Source: Lindgomyces ingoldianus (lineage: Eukaryota > Ascomycota > Dothideomycetes > Pleosporales > Lindgomycetaceae). From it: a stretch of DNA of 64,000 nt. Below the pieces are notes generated by a model that saw only the letters and a program-made list of their open reading frames with translations, made no database searches and was not told where the DNA came from. The translations under genes and the position numbers were made by a program. Positions 24,511 through 36,386 of this stretch are shown piece after piece. The DNA lies in NCBI RefSeq assembly GCF_010093535.1, contig NW_022985183.1, forward strand, positions 656,956 to 720,955, read 5' to 3'. Numbering within the stretch: position 1 is the stretch's first letter; the number at the start of each line of letters is the position of its first letter.

Positions 24511-25713
24511 CTACCCACAGACCCCAAAATCCCGACATACCTCCCTCCCAACTGCCTTAATATTCTCCACAATCCACAATTGCGCATTGCTAAACACTAA
24601 CACCGCGCCTGGCAAGAATGCAAAGTTATTACTCGTAACCCCAACCCAAATCTTGCCTAAAAAGACACCGTCAGGACTCCAGACATGCACGCCGTCGCCA
24701 CAGCCCGCCCAAACATTCCCATCCATATCAGTGTGAATACCGTCCGGGAAGCCGTTATCCGCATACGCAAAGGTTCGACGGTTCGCGAGACGCTTTTCGT
24801 CCACAACATCGAAGGCATAAATCGTCGCTGGACGTGTTTGGTTGGGACTGAAGTGCTGTGCACCGGTGTCAGTGACATATAGGGTTTTTAAGTCCGGGGA
24901 GAACTCGAGTCCATTGCATTGGTCGAAGCCGTCGGCCACGACAGCGATTCCTCCCGTGGTGGGATCGAATCTATACACCTGTTTTGGGATTGTGGGGATT
25001 GGCCGGAAGTTCTGGAAGAAGCCGTAATCAGCATCGGTGAACCATAGGTCTCCGGTTATGGGATGTTGGCGAACGTCGTTGACACTGCTGAAGTTACGAC
25101 CGAGGAAGTTGTTCACGACAACTTGGCTGTCACCAGTGACAGGATCGACGGATACAAGGCTGGAGAAGTGGTCGAAGTCGCCTTCATCACAGAAGAGGAG
25201 ACGTGGTGGTGTATTTCCGTTCGAGGTGTCGGAGCCTGGGGGGTACCAGTTCGTGCCGCCGTTGGCTTCGTAAAGGTTTGTATAGTGGGTCGTTTTTATA
25301 CTGTAGTTGTTTCCGAGGTCGAGAATTGTGACGTTAATGGGATTATCTAGGCTCACATAGTTGCTGGTGATGTACATTGAGTTTGTTTCTTTGTTGTAGG
25401 TCCCCATTTCGTGGAAGGCTTGATAATCTAGATTGTACAGTTGCCGCGCTGATGCACTTTCTCCGAGAACATTGGTCATGAATGCTGAGTTGTATGCTAG
25501 GAGAGATATCGTAGTGGGATTTGAGACATTCGTCGTAATCAGCGTGGAAAGATACCTTGGATTCGTCGCCAGGGCGAGAAGATCCACGGCGATAATATTC
25601 ACCATTTTGACGGTAATTTCCGTGACAAGTTTCCAAAGCACAATAAGTTCAGGCGGCGGCTTGAATGATATATGCACACCGGTGGCAATTGTGCTATCTG
25701 AGAACTCTTCCAT
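24511..25713 (-). CDS. SMP-30/gluconolactonase/LRE-like protein
   Basis: The protein belongs to the six-bladed beta-propeller lactonase family, whose members hydrolyse sugar or other lactones using a bound divalent metal. It is a single exon of 400 residues from the ATG at 25713. Family features include SVNDVRQHPITGDLWFTDADYG in the middle (metal-site Asn and the conserved WFTD), DQCNGLEFSPDLKTLYVTD, then PDGIHTDMDGNVWAG near the C-terminus. The N-terminus has no clean signal peptide, but a hydrophobic stretch (MVNIIAVDLLALA) starts at an internal ATG about 35 residues in, so a secreted form from that start is possible. A minus-strand TATA-like element near 26030 and a long upstream frame suggest an extended leader. 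The substrate is unknown. It shares its strand and neighbourhood with tyrosinase. Confidence 0.82.
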   Translation of the reverse strand: MEEFSDSTIATGVHISFKPPPELIVLWKLVTEITVKMVNIIAVDLLALATNPRYLSTLITTNVSNPTTISLLAYNSAFMTNVLGESASARQLYNLDYQAFHEMGTYNKETNSMYITSNYVSLDNPINVTILDLGNNYSIKTTHYTNLYEANGGTNWYPPGSDTSNGNTPPRLLFCDEGDFDHFSSLVSVDPVTGDSQVVVNNFLGRNFSSVNDVRQHPITGDLWFTDADYGFFQNFRPIPTIPKQVYRFDPTTGGIAVVADGFDQCNGLEFSPDLKTLYVTDTGAQHFSPNQTRPATIYAFDVVDEKRLANRRTFAYADNGFPDGIHTDMDGNVWAGCGDGVHVWSPDGVFLGKIWVGVTSNNFAFLPGAVLVFSNAQLWIVENIKAVGREVCRDFGVCG

Positions 25714-25769
25714 GGCTACGCTAGTTTTTTGTTCTGTTTCGTCCCTGGATCGGCGGGTTGGTTCCTGGT

Positions 25770-26000
25770 TCAAGTCATTGACCCCTCAATTCTAACGGAG
25801 TGTTTGCGGGGAAGAAACAGTCCTACATATCGCTTCGGCAAATCTTCACGATGTAGGGCCTTCCAATCGGCTGTCCTGTCGTGGTAAGTTACGGTGAGAA
25901 AGCCGCTGATGCTAATGTAGGAAGTTGGAAGTGGAGGCGCGGGGTACAAAGGGCCGAACAGAACACTGCGATCTGCATCATGAACTGCTAGATTAGGCAT
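25770..26000 (-). other. 76-codon upstream reading frame in the SMP-30 leader
   Basis: An ATG at 26000 opens a 76-codon frame that ends 57 bases before the SMP-30 start codon. A TATA-like word (minus strand, around 26028-26038) sits about 30 bases upstream of that ATG. Either this is an upstream open reading frame that would limit translation of the lactonase, or a small separate protein (it contains LFGPLYPAPPLPTSYISIS), or an unrecognised first exon. No splice pair joins it cleanly to the main frame. Confidence 0.3.
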
Positions 26001-26503
26001 AGTACAGCGGCATTGAACAATTCATTCCATATATATAAAACGTCAATGGCTAATGACTGGGCGTTAACATGAACTATACTTTTTAGAGCTTCATAATGTG
26101 AGATACATCTCTAAAGAGGGAAAGGCAAAAACCGAATTGTTACAGTTCTATCAAAAAAAGATAGCAAGATTAAATACCAATATAATTTAATCGATAAATC
26201 ACACTCACGTCAATCTACTTATCGGGATCTCTTGAATATGGAATGTCCGTGTCTGTATGTACCACCTAATGAAAACAGAGGGTGGGTATCACCAAAAGAA
26301 TCGTACTCCCGAAAACTCAACCCAACTCCACTCCCTTATGCCCAGCTGAGCTGAGCTGATGCACACATTAAAAGATAATATATATATGTGAACTGTACCA
26401 ATAATACAGATCAGCAAGGCGTGCAACCAGGATTAAAAATCACCTCCCCCGAGGCTCCACACTCCTCAACAGCCCTTCTACCCTCAACCCCCTAATCACA
26501 CTA

Positions 26504-27975
26504 CTACGCATAGATATAACAAAATGGTCCATCAAGCGTATTAACTGTATCTCCAATCGTCGTCGTAGGAGCATTTATCCCGAGATCGAACGTATCGGCG
26601 AGCGTCGCGTTGCGAGATGGTGGAGAGTTGTTGATTGTGATGGTGGCTTCGAAGCCGGAATTTTGTCGATTCTTAATGTCTAGGTTTTGCCAGATCCAGT
26701 AGACTCGGTCGATCATTGCATGGTGGAGGAAGAAGGCTAATGGGGTTTAGTTGGGCGGATTGGAATAGGATGTAAGGGATGGGATGAACGTACCAGGATC
26801 ACCAGGCGAAGTAAACAAATCACCGCCTGGGTCTCCGCCGATGATGAAATGCCCAGCTGTATGCACGCCCAGATAGCCAGCGGGGAAATTGCCCTGTAAG
26901 TTGGTGATAAACCAGTACGGATCGTCGTTGTTCTTAATCAGATCCGAGACATCGGAGTCCTTCGTCCAGCCTTGCGATGCGGCTTTTGAGATGTCGCGGC
27001 GCAGACACCGGGGGTTGTAACCCAGGCCGAAACCTGGCCCAGGGTTTGAAGGGACATCTGAGAGCGCGGGAGCTACGGGGCCGAGGTTCACTGACCAGCT
27101 ATAGAGCAGGTTAGTATAGGGTTATATTGGGTATATCCGGGTGTGGCTGAAACTTTTCATGTGTGCAGAGTGGTTGTGCGAGGGTGGAACTAGATCGCAT
27201 AGTTCGTGGACTTAGGTATCGAAACTTAAAAACTATACTTACTCTTTAAATGGACCGGTCTTGACGCAGCCACCACCATGGCCAGGCGGGAGGCTAATCT
27301 GGCAGAGATCATTGGACGGAATGCAAGTAGCGTTATGTGCCTTGAATTCTCCGTTTCCGGACATGCTAGTAGCACTGCCGTCGAAGATTGGGGAGTTCGC
27401 AGGGTCGTCGGCCCATTTCGGCCAGCTGAAGTAAGGCTGGTAGCCCGTGTAGCCGCATTCGTTCCGGAGAGCTTGTTCGTAGGCCCAGGTGAAGTATCGG
27501 TGCCATACTAGGAAGTTTCCCTACTGAGAGTGAGTAACTGAGTACCTTATGGACGAGATGGTCTTACGGTTCCGTGAATCGATAATGTTTGGTTCATATG
27601 CGCTGCGACGAAATCATCGTAGCGATTCTTCACGCCCGGCGCAAGAGCCGCGGGAGTCTTCGGCGCCTTTTTTGAAATACACTGGACAGCCGCAATGTAA
27701 TTCTTCTTCTCTTGTGAAGAGAGACTTCCCCTAAGAGGTGTCAGATACGACATCCGGATAAACTTGGACGGGTATACTCACCATTCCTTGCGGACAGCCA
27801 CATTCGCAAGCGTACATTTCTTAGGGTTCGGATAACCGTGTAATGCTACATACAAACCTAAGTTGAAAACACCCTGAGCAGCAAGAGCATCAACTTCAAG
27901 CCAATTCCTTTCCTGAAGTGGTGCCGCGCCAGCACTACTGATCAGCGTGGCCGCAGCAAGACTTGAGATCCTCAT
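26504..27975 (-). CDS. Secreted tyrosinase (type-3 copper oxidase)
   Basis: This copper enzyme hydroxylates monophenols and/or oxidises diphenols to quinones. The model has five exons: 27975-27782, 27730-27568, 27520-27243, 27098-26794 and 26736-26504 (390 residues). Introns are 47-144 bases, all in phase. The ATG at 27975 opens a signal peptide (MRISSLAAATLISSAGAA). The CuA histidines are likely His109 (DFVAAHMN), His117 (SIHGT) and His126 (FLVWHRYF). The CuB histidines are likely His291 and His295 (GVHTAGHF) and His319 (AFFLHHAMIDR). SATSMSGNG, NPRCLRRDI and IGGDPGGD match the short secreted fungal tyrosinases, and the chain stops without the large C-terminal cap domain of long tyrosinases. 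It appears intact. Natural substrates (host phenolics or pigment precursors) are unknown. Confidence 0.93.
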
Positions 27976-30921
27976 GTTGGGAGGTGGTTTGAAGAACAAC
28001 TGTTCGCCGTCTCGTCCACTATATTAAAAGACTAAAAGTAACAGGGCAAGGCTGCACGGGCGGTGCAATTAAAGTGAAACACAAATCCTGAAACGGGCGC
28101 TGTAACAACAACAACTGCGTCCTAGCAATATTATTGATTGAAGGACTCTCCGTAAACGAGAAGGAGCTTGTCTTGGGCTGCGGAAGAATACATGGTTGCG
28201 GGGCATTTCATTTATACATTGATGGAGATTGGTGCTTGCGTCGTCGTTACGGCACGGAAATGGGTCCTTCCACGTGCGGAACTCATGGCGAAAGATGGGA
28301 TAGAACGCCGTGCAGACGCCATGTAGATCCAATAGCCTGGGTCTGGCTTGTATTCATGGACAGGTGAGGCATTTGAGGCCTAGAATTGGTTGAAATGAAT
28401 GTCTGACTCTGTTGTGTGGTCGCCACCATTCCGCTCCCTTGGTGAAATCTTCATTTTGCGAAGAAAGAGGCGTTCAAAGTCCTCGAAAAGGGGAGCAAGA
28501 CCTCGTGGAGAAAATGCCGGCGCAGGGTTCTTTATTGAAAGAGATGGGATGCTAGCCTCGGAGGTGAGATGGAGCTGTGAGGCATGACCCGGGGGTGTTC
28601 GCTTCGGTCCGTGATCAACGGTGAATACTTCCTAAAAGGTGGCTGGTGCAGGAAGCTTGTGTCCAAAAAGGCCAATTAGATCAAAAACTCCTGTTCTGGA
28701 AGGGGTCCAAATCTAATTTGTGGAGCAGAGGGTGCACGGCTTCCAGTCCCTCCCGTTCACCCAAGTACCGACCACTCCAAAGCGAAAGGCTGATTGTGCC
28801 TCGAGAGCCACACCAATTGCTCTCGGATGAGGCTCGTCTCATCCCACCTCCACCCCCCCGAGCGTTAGCCGGGAGCCCGCGAAGAACCTCGTTGAAGCTA
28901 CGACCTGCTGCCACGAGTCGATGGCGGTTGAACACACGAAAAGGGAATCAACATCGAGTCAAGCACATCGTGAAGAAAGGGAGTGGACTACGATCGACAG
29001 AATGGGTTAGTGCGCATAACTAACAGTGGCAAAAATAGATCAAGTTAGGATGGTGGGGGCAACGAAATGATTGAAGGGAGTGGGATCGAACGACCAGAGC
29101 TCGCCTTATCGTCGTCAAACACACCAAAAGAGAAGATAGCAAAACATTAGGTTTGGAGATCTGCTGTCTGGCTTCTAGGTGTAATGGACGCTTACGTTGC
29201 GTCATAACACCTGTCTCCGCTATGTTTTGAATGTCTTGTCGAGACAAAGAATGGAGAAACTTCCAGCTCACGATCTCGGGTCGCTGGGCCATCTTCTTCC
29301 GCGATCCTAGATCCAGGGAACACGGGCTTGATTTGGTTCCTGAGCATCGTATTCCAGAATGTCGGGTCAGGCTTCACCCTTGAACATCGATAGTAAGTGG
29401 GACTGCAAGCACGGAGACTTAGCCAAGTCAACACAAGCCGCTATCACTGAGTGTTAGAAGAGGTGGCCTCGAAGCCGAGCCGTTGCGCCCTTAAATTTGG
29501 CTTAACGGCGCCGTAGCCGCCGGAGCGAGACAGTTGTCAAAAAACCTGGCTAGATACGTAATGCTCGGAAAATTGAAGTTAAACTTTTGCAGCATGGAGC
29601 TGCGAAGGTGACTGGAGAGGAAGGGGAGCACTCCTTGATGAATGCTGGGAGGGCTGAGCTTATTCAGCCGAGCAAATTGGATCGTAAGCGGGGTCGGCTA
29701 CATTCACTGCCAAGAACTGCCACATGCTCGCTTCCAGCAAATTCAGCACCTTCCACTCTGCACGCACATGGGCATTGTCCCTCGTTTGTCCCTCGTTTGT
29801 CCCTCCCAAGCACACCTCGTATCGGTTCTCCCCGTTGTTCGCTGAACAGAATTTGTACAGTCAACAGTGACCGTTGGATGCCCAATATTTCGGCCATCCT
29901 CTGCTATCCCCCCTCCCCGTCTTCCCTTGTGCATCTCCTCAACCTCCCGCGTGCAGGGGGACTCTGCCTAATCTCGGCCTCCTCCAATCTATTCCAGTCC
30001 ACTTGTGCACAATGGTGCAGAGGAGGCTACTTCTCGATGGGCCTCCCAGTTATCGGCTCTTTTGTGTGTCACATCGTAGTTTCACTATCTGCCACGAGAA
30101 CACAAAACGCATCCCAGTGCCTGAGGAGGTCATACAGCACCAGTGGCCGCGTTTCCCAAGTTCAAATCTAGTGTTGGAGATCGTCGCCCTGAACTTCATC
30201 CCGGTGGCCGTCTAAATTGCGCCATGGTCGAATCATGCCACACTAATCCTATCCTGACTCGGTTCGGGAGATCCGTTCTCAGGCCGGGAAGTTGGACTGA
30301 ATTCAGGCTGGTGGTACAGACTCCAAACACGGGCTCGCCATGCAACGGCCATTAGACGAAAAGTTAATTTCCATGCCATACTATTCTGCTTGCTTCCTAG
30401 TGCTCGTTCGCTTCAACAACTCAAGGCGACTCGGGTGGCTCTCACACGAGAGAACCCAGGGTTCTCTGTGTCTTCTCGAGCTGGTGGAGCTCTTGTTCGG
30501 CCGAAAATGGAAGAACATAGGAAGTGGCTTGCGTTAGGTCCAAGGTTTCACCTATCATGACAGACTATGTTGATAAAATGCTAGGGAACCAGAGTATCCA
30601 CACTGCAAGTCGCTTGGCCCTTCGTCCCTGGTTTCTCACGTTGTGCTCCGCACCACACAAACCTGTGACATGGCCTGCATTCTAGCATCCAGGGTATATG
30701 TAGATTTTCCTGCCAGTGACCGTTCACTTCTTTGGTCGCAAACTGCACGTTTCTGACGCTCTGATGCTGCAATCCTGAACTTTGCGATCTTCCAGCGATC
30801 GGGCGCACTCCCCCGGCACTTTTTTCTTTATAAGCCTAAGGCCCGACCCAAACTTCTGTCGTGGGACTTCTTGGTGCGATATATTGCCGATCTTTATCTC
30901 TTGATTTCCAGAACCGTCACG
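27976..30921. other. Gene-poor interval (about 2.9 kb)
   Basis: I find no supportable gene. Frames of 77-194 codons occur but are Ser/Pro/Arg-rich without domains. The left end should hold the tyrosinase promoter; an AT-rich TTAATATAG word lies on the minus strand near 28020. The right end should hold the promoter of the PTH11-like gene. Confidence 0.45.
29776..29806. repeat. Short tandem repeat, 11-base unit
   Basis: The unit TGTCCCTCGTT occurs nearly three times in a row, the last copy being partial. It lies in a region with no gene, and no function is evident. Confidence 0.7.
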
Positions 30922-32252
30922 ATGCCTGCTTGGACCTCTGGAGTTGAGCACCTCATGAAGAGGCAGGTCGGGGTTCCGCAATTGACGCCTGAGCAAATTG
31001 CTTACACCAATGCTCCCGAGATCCTTTCTATCACAGGGTCATTCTTCGCCGCGGCCGCCCTAGTTGTCTTGCTTCGCTGTTATGTTCGAATAGTTATGCT
31101 GAAGGTCTTCGGAATAGACGACTATGTAATGGTATTCTCTATGGTAAGCTACTGCTCAAGTTCAAAGGAGAGATCGTCTTGCTAAAGATTGTAGATTTTG
31201 GCCTCGGCAACATTCGCATGCTTCGTTATCGAAACACATTATGGCCTGGGAAAGCACTTCCTGGTTCTCCTGATGGACCCCATAATGTACATGAATTTCG
31301 CAAGGATACTCTATGTTCACTCGATTATTGTGATGGTTGGGGTTTCGTCCGTTAAGGTTTCAATTGCTTTCTTCCTTATGAGGCTTTCGACAAGAACACC
31401 ATACAGCCGTTTCCTGTATGGTTGCATCGGATTCATCATTCTTCTTACTGTTACATGCGCAATGACCTTGATCTTCCAATGCCTTCCAGTGGAAGCTGCC
31501 TGGGATTCAAGACTCCGACCACCACCATTTGGCACTGGAACCGCAAAATGCTACAGCATGACCATTTTCCGTAATCTAGGCTTAATGAATAGCTGTAAGT
31601 TCATGGTGATATCCAACGACTGTTCTGGCACTGACTCCTCAAAGCTTTCAACATTATTACAGATGTTCTTTTCGCGACCATTCCAGTACCACTGATCTGG
31701 AAGCTCCAACTCAACACTCGAACTAAGATCTCCCTAATCGCCATTCTCTCTCTTGGTTTCTTCGCCTCCGCAGCTGCTATCATCAAGGCCGTCCAACAAT
31801 GGCACGTCCTCTCGGACCCTGACTGGACCGTTCACGATTCCTTCAATGTATGGAATTACATCGAGTTCACGATCGGTATAATCGCAGCTTCACTGCCGGC
31901 TTTGAAGCCCTTATTCAACTGGTTCCTGGAGACCGCACGAGCTATTACTTCAGGTGGAAGATCCAAGGGATCAGGATATAAAGCTTCCGGTTACAAGGGT
32001 GCGGGCTCGCTCGGCTATCAGAAGCAAGCCAGCGATTCCAGGAGTATTGCACTACATAGCCTCACAAGTAAGGGAGACTCAACACCTGGAGGCTACAAGA
32101 ATCCCTACAATGTCCGGGTAACTACCAAGGGGGAGAAGGATACATGGGATATGGAGCGTGCGAAGACGAGTGACGAGTCCATCCTCCCGCTTCAGCGACC
32201 TGAGCCTGGCTCGCATCAGATTGTCATGACTAGGGAGGTACGAGTAAGTTAG
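30922..32252 (+). CDS. PTH11-like seven-transmembrane (fungal rhodopsin-domain) protein
   Basis: The protein is an integral membrane protein of the large Pezizomycotina PTH11-like/rhodopsin-domain family, candidate surface receptors. Three exons, 30922-31143, 31195-31594 and 31645-32252, give 409 residues. The first helix includes SITGSFFAAAALVVLL, and the family-typical R(C)YVRIVMLKVFGIDDYVM follows. Further helices include ILASATFACFVIE, IIVMVGVSSVKVSIAFFLM, GFIILLTVTCAMTLIFQCLP, DVLFATIPVPLIWKL, ISLIAILSLGFFASAAAII and IEFTIGIIAASLPALKPLF. The cytoplasmic tail (last 110 residues) is Ser/Gly/Lys-rich with repeated GYK. There is no CFEM domain at the N-terminus, so it belongs with the non-CFEM members. 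The ligand is unknown. In plant pathogens one member (Pth11) senses surfaces, but this does not establish that role here. Confidence 0.88.
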
Positions 32253-35200
32253 TGGTTACAGCAGATGTTTTACGAGTTGATGTAAAAAACGGAAGGTAGT
32301 TGGATTGGCTGCATGTTCTGGTGTTGAGGCGAAGTTTGTTTGCTTTTGTGATTGCGCATACGGATTTCGTCGTTCGTCCGGCCAGTTCATCCGATACCCT
32401 TCAGCATGCTGTATACTCCCCTTTGGGCTTCTTCGCGCGCTTTGGAATTCAATGATTAATGTGGCTGGGTATTGGAGCACAAGTATACCCACCAAAATGT
32501 ACTACCAGCAGCTCCGAGAGCTCGAAATTATCTTTCACGAGTATCCACTGTTCAGTGTCTCTGCGCGGTTCACCAAGGCCTCACAGCCGCAATCCGAAAC
32601 ACTTGACGTCCACTCCCACAGAAACCACAGCCGACAGGTTACGATCCCCAGAATCCTGCATACGCACACCCCGCTCGCGCCCCCCTCCGCCTAAAACGCG
32701 ACCTGGAAACATACCTTGCGCACGCTCAAGCGCCCAGACCTCCAATTCATCCACTCCAATGATGACCTCGCCCAGCTTACCGGGGCTACCGGACACCCAG
32801 GTTCCGGTTGCACTTCTGGACACTACCTTTCCTTTGCGAGACATTGAGTTTGAGCAGAGGATTATGAGGGTAAATGTTGAATGCAGGTGTCTATTTGCTT
32901 TCCGTGGTATGGGCGATGCTTATGGAAAAGGGAAGGAATGAGCACATGCGCATGTAGCACTTGTCGCGGTTGCTAAGCTCGTATAGGGTATAGCGGTACG
33001 GGATATAGGATAAATTGATTGAAGATGCAGGTCCTCGACGGCACTTTCATGCGGTGTGACCTGCACAGCGCGATCGCGTCTCTAAATGACAGATAGTAAT
33101 ATCATTGCAGGAGGGCTTGTTGAACTAGGGAAATGCATGGACGTGGCTTTCTTGCTTGCGTTGTGTTCACCAACTCAAGCGATACCCTAATCTTCAAACC
33201 TGCGACATGGCCAATCACACATGTATCGCAACACCTTCAACTCTACATCTTTTTCCGATTGCGGCCAGAGTTTCATCATACCATTAAGTGTCTTCTTAGA
33301 AGGGGGTTTTGGTGTCTCCACATGAGCGTTCACACCGGTAGTTCACAGTTCAAGCGACGCACTCTTTCTTCTACTACGAATTGCGCCTCCAAACTTTATC
33401 TTCGCGACCTGCAGGCTGAAAGTATCTTTAATTCTCAGAACTGAAGTCAAAAGCGAAGCTTGTTGATTGGCTGCTACACACGCTCTTGGAGGAGAAAGTT
33501 AAAGTTTCGTTAGCATGAACGTCGAAGGGTCACGAGCGAGAAGCGGGTTCGGAATCTGCGCCCGCCCTCGGGCGAGCTCACGACGAGCTTCTCATACGAT
33601 CGCATCACGCAGGAACCAAGCACAAGCTAAGATCGATCTGTCAACGGTTCTTTGCGTTCCCAACGAACACCTTCTTTTCGCGATGATGAGAGTATGAGCT
33701 TCTGCGACTCCAATCGATATCCATTAATCGTCCTTGAACACCACCTCTTTCAGTTGTGGGAGGTCTGTGCCTTTTGAGAGGGATTTGAGTAGGCATGAAT
33801 TGCTCCACAGATCGGCGATCCAAGGCGAAATCTCTCTATCGTGCTTCAACATGCCATTTCTGATGAGAACACACGCTGATCAACATTTTGGGGTTGAGAA
33901 TGCGCCATGGTGTGAAGGCCTGATTCATCATCCCACGCAGGGCTGAGAGGCTGAATCTTCAAATCTCCTTTCCTCATCTGCACTCTAGCCCGCATGCAAA
34001 CCCATTATCATTAGCAAACGCCAACTCCCCACATCCCCTTTGCCCTCTCAAATAATTTGTTTTCCCTATCTCTAACGCGCTCCAAAATTCGTCAAAAATT
34101 TCCCTCCGCCACATCCTGCCGAGGTCCCGGACACTCGCTTCTATCTGATGGTATGCCCACGAGTCAACGCCCTTGTGCGTCGAACCATCGACTTCCCACA
34201 AAGCTTCGCACCGGAAAGTGGACGTTTCCAGGGACCAGGATACGCTATTCTTGCGCCTGCCAAACCTGTCAGATTAAGGTTAAAGAAACGTTTACTTTCA
34301 GGGGTGGGGGAGGGGTCCGGATGGCGAGAGAAAGCGTGAACGTTCGACGGTCGTACGAACAATGCATTTATTGACGCTCGGATTTTTGCGATCGTGATCT
34401 TTTGGGCAGAGGGATGTTTCGCGACGGCAAATGTTGTGCGTGAAGGATCTGTTGAGGCTTTTCGACTCATCCTCCACTTCCCACGACTCGACATGTGCGG
34501 TGCGCGTTCTCTCGAACCTTCCTTCACTTCTGAAACTGTGAAACACTTCAAGTACTGCTAACCATCCCGCTTGGTGCCCAACGAACCCCCAAGCCGACGC
34601 CAGTAAGGACACCTGAGTATCTCGACCGAAACCGTGGAAAAGACTGACATCGCCACAGCCCCACAATCTAGCGTTCAGGATGTCATCACTGGCTTCGGAT
34701 GCAACCCAGATTTCGAGTTCGGAGACAATAACTTCCGACTCAGGATACTGGCTCCGAAACCGAGCTGCCGGGTTCGCTGTTGCGAGGCTGTTGACTCGGG
34801 TTTAGCTGGGGTTTCCGTCCATGTCGGAAGCTGCACTTATCATAGAACCTATACCGGTATGTACGAGATCCATTGAGATTGTTTCCTGAACGGCTCCTCA
34901 TCCCGATAAATACTACCCAATGCCTGCAACCGGTGTGAGTGCTGAGAAAACAAAGGAGCAGGATGTGGGACTCGTGAGACATGTCACCTGAGAACTTAGC
35001 TTTGTGTAGGGTTTCCATGCGCAAGACCCAAAAGAGAAGGTACACGGTCCGGTGTAACCACGTGGAATCAATGTGGCATGTGCGTTGCAGATGCAAGTCC
35101 TTCCATCCTAAGAATTGTCCACGTCAGTGAATACACACGAATTGCACATTCCGCGGGACTTTTCCATGGGGTTCAAGAAACTGAAGCTAAGGGCAAGCCC

Positions 35201-36386
35201 ATGAATGAACTCCTGTTCCAGCATTCGCGGTAGACCGGGAATATTTCCTTTTCGCGAAGCTTCCATTCTAACACCTATTCTAGCAGCTGGGAATGCAGGC
35301 GAGCGTTCCCGGACTTATGGCTGAGGCACGACTACCTTCCAAACTGATCTCGTTGCTAGCCGCAGCGAGGGTCACTGATCATCGAACCATCATCGCGCAG
35401 TGGGATACATCGAACCTTTCTCAGGATCGGAAGCACGAGCCTTTGTCTTTCAGGACTGAATCATTCCCTTAAACTTTATTTCGACCAGTAGATGGACGGA
35501 AGTGCCAGCTGCGCATACTGGCTGATAACCCATGCCGCGGATGAGGAATCAAAAGCGTTCGTAAGAGAGATCTCTCAAATTCCACCCGTTATGGTTGGCA
35601 GCCACCCATAGTTGGAGACGTATGTTTTTCCACCTTTGAAACCAACTTCTTCTATCTCCGCCCTGCTGTATGATACCTTTGCCATTGCCAGTTTACATAG
35701 AGATATAGGTATCCTCTTACGATCAACTACGCTGAAAGAAAAACCGACAAGCCGTCTATTTCCTTCACTCTTAAAACTATCTACGTCTGCAGCTCTTTCA
35801 GAACAGCGCGACCCTAAGCATCGCCGCCTTCGTGACAGTCCATTCTGTTTGTGTCTCGCTGATGCGAAGCTTAAATATTACCGAGAGTTCGAGCTATGCT
35901 AGCTATTATCCTTTTCGTGCCTGGAGCTCTCTGCATGTGCTTCACTTGCAGTCATCAGTGCTCTCCACTTTCGAGGCAAGAAAAGGGTTCGACAAACGTA
36001 GACGAAATCTTTCACTGTACAACACTCGCTCACCTAACATGAAGCATGAATCTGGGCGGGCCTAGTCGCAAACCCCCTGTTGAAATTCGAGAGAACATTG
36101 ACAGGATGTCAATTCCTGTCTTGTTCCACGTTAAGTGATGATGTATGCTACAGAAGTTACGAACGAGAGAACTCACGGAGTAGGATCCTAATAGCATGGA
36201 GAATTATTACGAATGTCACAGTCGAACTACCTAAATTGTACTGCACATATTTGCAAAAGAGCGAATATTAACATCTGGATTAGATATTAAACAATGGTAT
36301 CAAAACGTATCCAATCCATCCAGAAACCCAAGACCCACGGGTCTATATTCCAACGCCACGCTATGTGTCTAAGAACCTCCCTAACT
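32253..36386. other. Gene-poor interval (about 4.1 kb)
   Basis: No supportable gene is visible. Many frames of 60-160 codons occur on both strands, but none shows domain motifs, and overlapping frames on opposite strands look equally good, as expected by chance. Confidence 0.45.

Noticed and set aside
29060..29115. Minus-strand GTTCGATCCCAC resembling a tRNA 3' half
   Set aside because: The five-base T-stem does not pair and no D-arm or acceptor stem fits upstream.
29587..30171. 194-codon plus-strand frame
   Set aside because: Composition is Ser/Cys/Pro-rich and erratic, and several other frames overlap it equally well; there is no splice support.
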